From positions 1-7,014 of the forward strand of contig JAUWJN010000129.1 of NCBI GenBank assembly GCA_030607655.1: a DNA stretch of 7,014 bases, read 5' to 3'. The stretch is from a bacterium. Lineage in GTDB: Bacteria > Armatimonadota > Zipacnadia > Zipacnadales > Zipacnadaceae. Below are positions 1-5,865 of this stretch, one piece after another (within the stretch, counting starts at the first letter, position 1; the number at the start of each line of letters is the position of its first letter). A program made the translations under genes and the position numbers. A model generated the notes under the pieces. The model had not been told where the DNA came from and searched no databases. It saw only the letters and a program-made list of their open reading frames with translations.

Positions 1-2766
1 CTGGAGGCCGTTGAAGGCAAGTTCCTGTCCCGCCGGCTCGCCCGCGTGTGTGGCGCTGGGCCAGTCCGATATGGTCAATTTGCCCTCTTCGCTCTTGGCG
101 CGGAATACCAGTCGCCAGTAGGTCATGAAGAGGGGGTTTTCGCTGGTGAACGGGCGATAGGTGTTATTGCTGTTGCTCAGCACCTGCCGAAACGACTTTT
201 GGCCAATGACTTCCACGCCCTCTATGTTGACGTTTATCTGATGGGTCTTCCTGGCCGACTTCCCTGCTGACAAATCTCCGTAGTCGCTGACGAACATTTT
301 GAGCGAGTAGAGCCGGCCCGGTGTCAGCTTTCGTATCGGCTGCGAGAAGCGATTGGGCCGCTGGGCGCTTCGGCGGGTCACCAGGAAGTCATTACCCTCA
401 CCCGCCTGCCGGAAGCGGCCCTGCAGGTAGCCATATCCCGGGGCGTGCCCGACCCGGATACTACCCTCTTCGGCAGGTTCGACTGTCCAGGCGGCAGTGC
501 CCTCGTCGAAGTCACCGTTGCGCAGGTGCGGCAGCTCATACGGATCCTGGCAGAGCCGCTCGCGCTTACCCTCGATGCAGTAGTGGCGCAGCAGCTTCGC
601 CGCCCAGCGCAGGATTTCTTCGTCGGCATACGAGCTGTGGTACCACATCACCCCATACAGGCCGAAGAAGGTGGGATCATTGGCGAGCAGGTTCATCTGC
701 ATATCCATATACACCTTGAAGTCGGCCTCGGGATTGATGCGCTGAGGCTCCTGGGGGATCGAGATGAATCCCAGGTTCATAATCGTCCCTCCGGCGCAGT
801 TGGGGAAGATATCCTGGTAGCGCAGCATATGCAGTCTCAGTTGGGAGTTCATATACCGGCGGGCCGCCTCTTCGGTAGGCTGTTCCAGCAGGTATCTCTC
901 TTCAACCAATTTATAACCCGAGTCAAGCACAGCTTCCGCGAAGGCCCTGCTCGGGTCGCTGGCGTAGAGGCCGCTGCAGTAGGGATAGAAGACTTTGCCT
1001 TCAAACCGGGGGTCGTCGGCGATTGTGCTGACCGCCTCAGTGAATGCGGGATACTCCTCAGCTTGGGAATCTCCGCCGCTGAACTCGTCTACCATCAGGC
1101 CGTAGTAGCCGGCTCCCTGCATGCCGCCTGAGGCTGACCACTTGCTGAGCGCCGTCTCAGCCGGGTTTGCCCCCAGCCAATGAAGATTGTAATAGGTGAG
1201 CACTTTTTTGCCCTGGGCGCGCCAATTCTGGATATGCTCGGCGTTTTGGGGCTGTGTCGCTCTTTCCAGGATCACATTGATGTTTTCCAGAAGGCCGATT
1301 TTTCCCAGATGGTCCCAGGTATACGGGCCGTAAGACGTTAGCCACGGGCACGGCTCGTAGCCTAGCTCGGCGTAGATCATTTCGGGTACGGCCCGCACCA
1401 CCAGGTGCCTGAGGCGCGCCTCGCCGGTGCAGCGGATGAGAAGCTTGTGGGGCCCCGCGGCCAGATGACACATCGCCTCCCGGGTTTGCTGCTGCTGTTG
1501 GCTATGAACTATGACCCTATCCTCGGCAGCGGTCGAGCCGATTGAGACGAGCATCTGGTCCGCACCTTCTACCTGTGCGGTTGAGGCTACGAACACCCAG
1601 CCGTCTCTGGGGTTTATGAAGCTGTACTCGTATTCTGCTCGGTGGGGAGGAGAGGATACCTCCAGCAACTGTGCCACCAGGTTGCTGAGCACCTTGACCT
1701 GGTCATAAGCCGCTACCCACGCGGGCCTTTCAGCCGGCAGTTTCACGCTGACCGACGAAGCAACTCCCACCTGCTCGCCGTCCTTGTCTGTCACCACAGC
1801 CCATATCTGATACTCACCCGAAGCTAGCTCGCCCGTATCTATTGTCCAGTCAATCAAGCTCGACTCAGGTAGATCGGGGCTGGCATAGCGGGCTACCACG
1901 TCGCCACTGGTCGTCTGGCGCAGTTGCAGGTTGACAGTGGCGCCGGGGCTTAGCAAGCCCAATTTCATCTCGCCAAAATCCGCTTCGACAACCAACTGGG
2001 GGGCGGCTGCCACCATGTGGGGAATGAGCTTTACTCTGTCAAACCAGGTTACATCCTTGTCCCGGGCCTTTGCTTCATTGCGGTAATGGCGGATAACCTC
2101 CATCTCGGGCAGCACCCGGTTATAGACCCTAACTTCGTCCAACATACACTTGAAGACCGGCTCGGCCTCACTGCCCCAGATGATGGGATACCTGAGATAG
2201 AAGTTGCCTCCGTGATCAATCTTCTCGGATTGGGATTCGCACACGTTCTCCAGCTTGCCGTCGGCATACATTCGGAGATATTTGCCGTCGAAAGTGGCCA
2301 CAATGTGCGTCCATACGTTACGGGGCGCAGAGGTGCCGCAGTCACTTCTTACTGACTCACCAGTGACGTAGAACCAGCATCCCCCGCTGTAGCCCAGCGT
2401 GTAGCTGGCCAGGCTCTTGCCTACCAATCCGGGCTCGCTATACCTGGCTGGCTTTGTTTCCGGATATAACCACAGCTCAATGGTCAGCGCGTCGGTCAGG
2501 TCCAGACTGGGGTCGTTGCCGCAGTCCACGTGGGCTGTGGCGGTGTCAAACCTAAGCGCGTAGCCCTTTCCCTCTGCAAGCTCAACGTACTTTGCGCCCA
2601 GGTTCTCCCCGTGGTTACTATGCCCGCTCCAGTCCTTGACCACTTGACCGGGGCCTTCTTCAAAGCTGTAGTAGGCGACCAGATTGGGGTCGTCGTCAGC
2701 CATACCAGGCGGAATAGCTGTCAGACATAATGCTATGCAGAGCGCTCCGCACAACACCTTGAACAT
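1..2766 (-). CDS. Secreted LamG-domain protein with glycosidase-like barrel (3' end outside window)
   Basis: Reading the minus strand from ATG at 2766-2764 gives 922 codons without a stop to the window edge. Residues 1-23 look like a Sec signal peptide (MFKVLCGALCIALCLTAIPP, cleavage probably after GMA). Residues about 26-232 are a LamG/concanavalin-like domain (VAYYSFEEG, DWSGHSNHG, ALRFD, ATFDG, LDEVRVYNRVL). About 235-375 is beta-rich and Ig-like. About 380-460 is a module with SFINPRDGWVFVAS. About 462-735 resembles a TIM-barrel glycosidase, with acidic candidates D560/E561 (MVDEF) and E623 (EERYL). About 748 onward resembles a carbohydrate-binding jelly roll (NGDFDEGTAAW). A run of five Gln (423-427) is encoded by CAA/CAG codons. 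The protein aligns along nearly its whole length with the product of 2946-5540; by that alignment only about ten codons are missing at the C-terminus. Substrate and catalysis are unproven: the residues are inferred from conservation between two copies. It may be a non-catalytic glycan-binding protein. Confidence 0.9.
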   Translation of the reverse strand, partial: MFKVLCGALCIALCLTAIPPGMADDDPNLVAYYSFEEGPGQVVKDWSGHSNHGENLGAKYVELAEGKGYALRFDTATAHVDCGNDPSLDLTDALTIELWLYPETKPARYSEPGLVGKSLASYTLGYSGGCWFYVTGESVRSDCGTSAPRNVWTHIVATFDGKYLRMYADGKLENVCESQSEKIDHGGNFYLRYPIIWGSEAEPVFKCMLDEVRVYNRVLPEMEVIRHYRNEAKARDKDVTWFDRVKLIPHMVAAAPQLVVEADFGEMKLGLLSPGATVNLQLRQTTSGDVVARYASPDLPESSLIDWTIDTGELASGEYQIWAVVTDKDGEQVGVASSVSVKLPAERPAWVAAYDQVKVLSNLVAQLLEVSSPPHRAEYEYSFINPRDGWVFVASTAQVEGADQMLVSIGSTAAEDRVIVHSQQQQQTREAMCHLAAGPHKLLIRCTGEARLRHLVVRAVPEMIYAELGYEPCPWLTSYGPYTWDHLGKIGLLENINVILERATQPQNAEHIQNWRAQGKKVLTYYNLHWLGANPAETALSKWSASGGMQGAGYYGLMVDEFSGGDSQAEEYPAFTEAVSTIADDPRFEGKVFYPYCSGLYASDPSRAFAEAVLDSGYKLVEERYLLEQPTEEAARRYMNSQLRLHMLRYQDIFPNCAGGTIMNLGFISIPQEPQRINPEADFKVYMDMQMNLLANDPTFFGLYGVMWYHSSYADEEILRWAAKLLRHYCIEGKRERLCQDPYELPHLRNGDFDEGTAAWTVEPAEEGSIRVGHAPGYGYLQGRFRQAGEGNDFLVTRRSAQRPNRFSQPIRKLTPGRLYSLKMFVSDYGDLSAGKSARKTHQINVNIEGVEVIGQKSFRQVLSNSNNTYRPFTSENPLFMTYWRLVFRAKSEEGKLTISDWPSATHAGEPAGQELAFNGLQ

Positions 2767-2774
2767 AATGGATG

Positions 2775-2781
2775 CCTGCTC
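2775..2781 (-). promoter_or_regulatory. Weak ribosome binding site of the leftward LamG gene
   Basis: The minus strand reads GAGCAGG eight bases before the ATG at 2766. This is only a partial match to the anti-Shine-Dalgarno complement. It is noticeably weaker than the site in front of the divergent paralog. The start is supported mainly by the signal peptide that follows directly. Confidence 0.45.
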
Positions 2782-2847
2782 TTTAGGTTTGCGCTCGCCT
2801 TGCATTGCTCAAATCACCCACCTGTAGAGTTTTGAACGGTCACAGCG

Positions 2848-2876
2848 ATTATAGCATATTCGTTCCTTGACATCAA
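2848..2876 (-). promoter_or_regulatory. Sigma-70-type promoter of the leftward LamG gene
   Basis: On the minus strand the -35 element is TTGATG (2876-2871), then a 17-base spacer, then a perfect TATAAT (2853-2848). The -10 is preceded by TGC, an extended -10 motif. Transcription would start near 2841 and leave a leader of about 75 bases before the ATG at 2766. The -35 overlaps that of the opposite promoter by two bases (2871-2872), so the two are unlikely to be occupied by RNA polymerase at once. This is a motif-based call without experimental support. Confidence 0.75.
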
Positions 2877-2895
2877 GCTCACTGCCTGCTATTAT
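2867..2895 (+). promoter_or_regulatory. Sigma-70-type promoter of the rightward LamG gene
   Basis: A perfect -35 TTGACA (2867-2872) is followed by a 17-base spacer and a -10 TATTAT (2890-2895, five of six matches). TGC directly before the -10 gives an extended -10 motif. Transcription would start near 2902, about 44 bases before the ATG at 2946. The element sits back to back with the promoter on the other strand. The shared -35 core TTGACATCAA has inverted arms, TTGA and TCAA. Confidence 0.75.
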
Positions 2896-2918
2896 AAGAA
2901 GGTAACTTTCTCAACAGC

Positions 2919-2941
2919 CTCAGTTCATAAACTGAGAGGAG
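2919..2941 (+). promoter_or_regulatory. Leader hairpin and ribosome binding site of the rightward LamG gene
   Basis: CTCAGTT (2919-2925), loop CATA, and AACTGAG (2930-2936) form a perfect seven-base-pair inverted repeat. The Shine-Dalgarno AGGAG (2937-2941) follows with no gap, and four bases then lead to the ATG at 2946. The strong ribosome binding site fixes the start. In the mRNA the hairpin would sit in the leader immediately beside the ribosome binding site; in DNA it could equally be an operator for a dimeric repressor. It could also be chance, since seven base pairs is short. Confidence 0.5.
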
Positions 2942-2945
2942 AGAC

Positions 2946-5540
2946 ATGAAAATGCAGACACTGTTTACAATCTTGGCACTGGGGTTGGTTTGCAGTTTGA
3001 CCTGTGCTGCCCAGAAAGACGAGGGCTTGGTTGCTTACTATACTTTCGACGAGGGATCTGGTTCAATTGCCCACGATAGCAGCGGAAACGGCAATGACGG
3101 CCAAATACAGGGAGCCAAGTGGGTCGGATTGAAAAAAGGCTGTGCTCTGGAATTTGATGGGCTGGATGACTATGTCGACTGCGGTAGTGATGAGAGTCTG
3201 AATATTACTGAGAAGATTACGGTGGAGGCCTGGGTCTATTATCAAGGAGCTCCCCTTGCTGTTACCAGCATCGTCAGTAAGGGCCCTGGTTATTCACTGT
3301 ACGCTTGTTCTGGCTGGTACTTCTATTGGTGCCACAAGTGCCAGACTGCCCCGCTGCTTATACCTGATTTCTGGCACCACCTGGTCGGTACCTTTGATGG
3401 AGCTACGTTCAAGGTCTACCTGGATGACGCCCTCATATATGTGCGCTCCTCAGAGGAGGTAGGATTAGCTACATTAGCTAGTGCTGTAGACGAGTCACTG
3501 TTCATAGGCAAGGGGTACTTCGAAGGGATGATTGATGAGGTCAAGGTTTACAGCAGGGCTTTGAGTGCCGAGGAGATTGACGCCCATTACCAAGAGGGGC
3601 GCTTAGTCCACAACGTGCCGATCAAGTTGTACCCGTACTATTTCAACCAGCAGGTAGTCGCGCAAATAGATCCGGTAGCGTGGGGAACATTGGCGGCGGC
3701 AGCAGCAATGGAAGTTGAACTTGCCCAGCCTGGTCAGAAGCGCCCGCTGCACACTCGACGGGTGGAATTGTCGCCCGACGGCGAGCCGATGGAAGCCGAG
3801 CTCCGGGTAGGCGAACTTGATCCTGGGCAATATGCAGTCCGCGTCACGCCTATTGACAGCAGCGGTGCTCCTGTGGGGGAGACCTATGTGGCAAGGCTGG
3901 ACTGGCCGGATAGACCTTCGTGGTCCGGCGCTGGCAAAAAGGCGAGTGTGCTTAATAACTTTGTGACGGAACTGCTGAATGTCCAGAGGCAGGGCTCGCA
4001 ACTGCCCAGGGAACATGAATTTACCAATCCCCGCGAAGGCTGGATATTCATCTCGTCCACAGCGGACCTGGTAGGTACGGATAAGGTACGAATATCTCTT
4101 GATACGGACCCCGGTGAAGACACGCTAATTGTTCACAATCAGGGACAAGAGCCGATCCAGGAGGCCATGCGCTTTCTGCCCGCCGGCCAGTACCGGCTTC
4201 GCGTGTGGGCGCAAGGGAAATCGTCATTGGCGAAACTGATTGTCAGGACGACTCCGGAGTTCGTCCTTAACCAAGAGTGGAACTTGCAGGGCAAAAGAAA
4301 CATTAGAGGGTGTCACCTTCCTGGCCGTGGCACCGGTGCGGTCAGCGTTGAGGAAGTGTATGGGGCCTGGGCAAAGGCCCTACGGGATCCGACAGTTGAT
4401 GGGATAGCCGTGGACGAATTCCCCGGACGTGGCCACAATTATCCGGCGTGGACTGAAGCCCTGCGGCGGATCCACGATGATGAAAGATTCAAGGACAAAA
4501 CCTTGTATGCGTATACCTACGCCCCCCCGTTTGCCTATGAAGTGTGTAAACCCTTTTTCCAGACCATGATGGACTGTGGATACAAGATTGCCTGGGAGAG
4601 GTATCTTTGCGAGTCCCCGACAAAGATGGCAGCCCGGCGGTTTGTGACGGCTTCCTTCAAGGAGTTGACGCTGGCTGCGGAGCAAAATCTTCCCGGTTGC
4701 ACCAAACACACGCAAATGTGCCTCAGTCTGTTTACTGCCCATCCACTGACTGTCGACACTAATCCGGGGGTTGATTACAAGGTCTATTTAGACATGCAGT
4801 ACCACCACCTGGCAAATGATCCGGTGTTTTGGGACTTGGACGGGTTTATCCCCTTTGGGGCAGGTTTGGCAGACGAAGAGGTACTACGCTGGCACGCTAG
4901 ACTGTATCGGCACTATTGCATTGAAGGAAAGACCGAAATGCTTTCCCCATATCCTTACGAGCTGACTTATATTGAGAACGCCGACTTCGCGCAGGGCCTC
5001 CAGGGCTGGACCGTGTCTCCGGCTGAGGAAGGAAGCATAGAGGGAAAGACCATGCCCGGATACGACCGGGTGGTGCAGGGAGGATGGTATCGCGCCACTC
5101 TAGGAGACAGCTTTCTGTGGATGAAGAAGAGTAAGTCGGCGCCTAACACAGTTGCTCAGAAACTCACAGGGCTGGAGCCGGGCAGGTTGTATTCTCTCAA
5201 GATGTACACGCTGGATTACCAGCATCCCCAGGTCGAGCAGGAGCTGGCCATATCTATCAAGCTGACCCCAGTGGAACTTCTTCCTGAAAAGTGCTTCCAG
5301 CGTGTCTATAGAACCTACCGTAGTAAGGCACCGGAACAGAAGGACTGGGACTGGGCGAACTATCATCGTTTAGTGTTTCGCGCGCAAGACACGGAAGCAA
5401 TACTGGAAATATCTGATTGGACAAGGGAAGAATCAAAGGAGTTCTCCTCGGGTACTGGTAGCCATGAGTCTTTAGGAGTACCGCTAGGCCAGGAGATAAC
5501 GTCTAACTTCATCCAAATCCAACCGTATCTGGAGGACTAA
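2946..5540 (+). CDS. Secreted LamG-domain protein with shortened glycosidase-like barrel
   Basis: Complete gene of 864 codons. Residues 1-23 form a Sec signal peptide (KMQTLFTILALGLVCSLTCAA); SLTC is not a good lipobox, so a lipoprotein is unlikely. Residues about 28-217 are a LamG domain (LVAYYTFDEGSG, DSSGNGNDG, ALEFDG, VEAWVY, GTFDG, IDEVKVYSRALSAEEI). About 220-340 is Ig-like and carries a short Ala run. About 355-435 is the module with FTNPREGWIFISS. About 441-665 is the barrel-like region with acidic candidates D490/E491 (AVDEF) and E551 (WERYL). About 672-864 is a jelly-roll-like tail (ENADFAQGLQGW). It is clearly homologous to the leftward gene, sharing for example RHYCIEGK and PGRLYSLKM. 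It lacks roughly 46 residues between PEFVLNQ and EWNLQGK, where the paralog carries what looks like the first barrel strands. It may therefore be catalytically impaired or a binding protein. No terminator hairpin is visible after the stop. Function is inferred from architecture only. Confidence 0.95.
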   Translation: MKMQTLFTILALGLVCSLTCAAQKDEGLVAYYTFDEGSGSIAHDSSGNGNDGQIQGAKWVGLKKGCALEFDGLDDYVDCGSDESLNITEKITVEAWVYYQGAPLAVTSIVSKGPGYSLYACSGWYFYWCHKCQTAPLLIPDFWHHLVGTFDGATFKVYLDDALIYVRSSEEVGLATLASAVDESLFIGKGYFEGMIDEVKVYSRALSAEEIDAHYQEGRLVHNVPIKLYPYYFNQQVVAQIDPVAWGTLAAAAAMEVELAQPGQKRPLHTRRVELSPDGEPMEAELRVGELDPGQYAVRVTPIDSSGAPVGETYVARLDWPDRPSWSGAGKKASVLNNFVTELLNVQRQGSQLPREHEFTNPREGWIFISSTADLVGTDKVRISLDTDPGEDTLIVHNQGQEPIQEAMRFLPAGQYRLRVWAQGKSSLAKLIVRTTPEFVLNQEWNLQGKRNIRGCHLPGRGTGAVSVEEVYGAWAKALRDPTVDGIAVDEFPGRGHNYPAWTEALRRIHDDERFKDKTLYAYTYAPPFAYEVCKPFFQTMMDCGYKIAWERYLCESPTKMAARRFVTASFKELTLAAEQNLPGCTKHTQMCLSLFTAHPLTVDTNPGVDYKVYLDMQYHHLANDPVFWDLDGFIPFGAGLADEEVLRWHARLYRHYCIEGKTEMLSPYPYELTYIENADFAQGLQGWTVSPAEEGSIEGKTMPGYDRVVQGGWYRATLGDSFLWMKKSKSAPNTVAQKLTGLEPGRLYSLKMYTLDYQHPQVEQELAISIKLTPVELLPEKCFQRVYRTYRSKAPEQKDWDWANYHRLVFRAQDTEAILEISDWTREESKEFSSGTGSHESLGVPLGQEITSNFIQIQPYLED

Positions 5541-5658
5541 GTACAAGCCATTCGTGGTTGAGCCAGGAGGGTTCGCCACCAGCTTCTCCAGCTTGGCCAG
5601 ATACTCGTAATCCTCCAGCCCATCTCGGATAGGCGTCAGCCGGATTGGATCACAGCTC
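5541..5658 (-). pseudogene. Relic of a DUF4091 (glycoside-hydrolase-associated) protein C-terminal region
   Basis: The minus strand encodes CDPIRLTPIRDGLEDYEYL followed by AKLEKLVANPPGSTTNG. The pattern IRLxxIRDGLEDYEYL is the hallmark of the C-terminal part of DUF4091 proteins, which are usually several hundred residues long and common in polysaccharide-associated bacterial loci. Here only about 35-40 residues are recognisable. Upstream in the same frame (toward 5759, GTG) the translation shows nothing of the family. Downstream the frame enters the 2946-5540 gene on its antisense strand and stops at 5484. The match ends at, or within a few bases of, the stop codon of that gene. I read it as a broken remnant rather than a working gene; a short expressed peptide cannot be excluded. 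Confidence 0.6.
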
Positions 5659-5865
5659 ATACTGATCATTCTCTCCCTTATCCTGGTCACGGTACCCAGC
5701 AGCAATGCTACTAGCCTCGGATTCCATATGCTTTGCCTGATCCCTCCAGTCAATGCCACTTCTCTCGGGCAGGCCTACCCGCCGGCAGGTATTTGTCCAG
5801 CTTGGGAGAACATTGACAATAGCAAGAAGCGTTGTTCGGAGTTTTCACCAGGAGACGAGTTGAGT
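5659..5865. other. Unassigned spacer between the DUF4091 relic and the sialidase-like gene
   Basis: No convincing gene, RNA or terminator is seen. Around 5768-5789 there is a GC-rich patch with the hexamer GGCAGG repeated directly (5768-5773 and 5784-5789) and a self-complementary GCCGGC core (5781-5786). A perfect TTGACA lies at 5813-5818, but no acceptable -10 follows at 16 to 18 bases, so no promoter is called. The frame of the downstream gene stays open leftward to a stop at 5608 and includes an ATG at 5728, but that extension shows no family resemblance. Confidence 0.5.
5850..5854 (+). promoter_or_regulatory. Ribosome binding site of the sialidase-like gene
   Basis: AGGAG lies 11 bases before ATG 5866 and five bases before an in-frame TTG at 5860. 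The spacing fits TTG slightly better than ATG; the two starts differ by only two residues. Either one makes the upstream in-frame ATG at 5728 unnecessary. Confidence 0.55.

Noticed and set aside
445..1131. Plus-strand open frame of 228 codons
   Set aside because: It lies antisense to the leftward LamG gene, whose translation aligns with its paralog throughout. The plus-strand product shows no recognisable domain.
2017..2355. Plus-strand open frame of 112 codons
   Set aside because: It is antisense to the LamG domain of the leftward gene and has no family resemblance.
5813..5841. Possible promoter for the sialidase-like gene (TTGACA at 5813-5818)
   Set aside because: The -35 is perfect, but the sequence 16 to 18 bases downstream is GC-rich with no -10 resemblance.
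5650..5848. Second minus-strand frame beside the DUF4091 relic, ending in DKGENDQYEL
   Set aside because: Its composition is protein-like and it stops exactly where the DUF4091 similarity begins, but it has no recognisable family and no clear start. It is too weak to call as a gene or as a frameshifted part of the relic.
5728..5865. Upstream in-frame ATG that would lengthen the sialidase-like protein by 46 residues
   Set aside because: It would push the twin-arginine motif more than 70 residues from the start, and it lacks a good ribosome binding site. ATG 5866 or TTG 5860 fits better.
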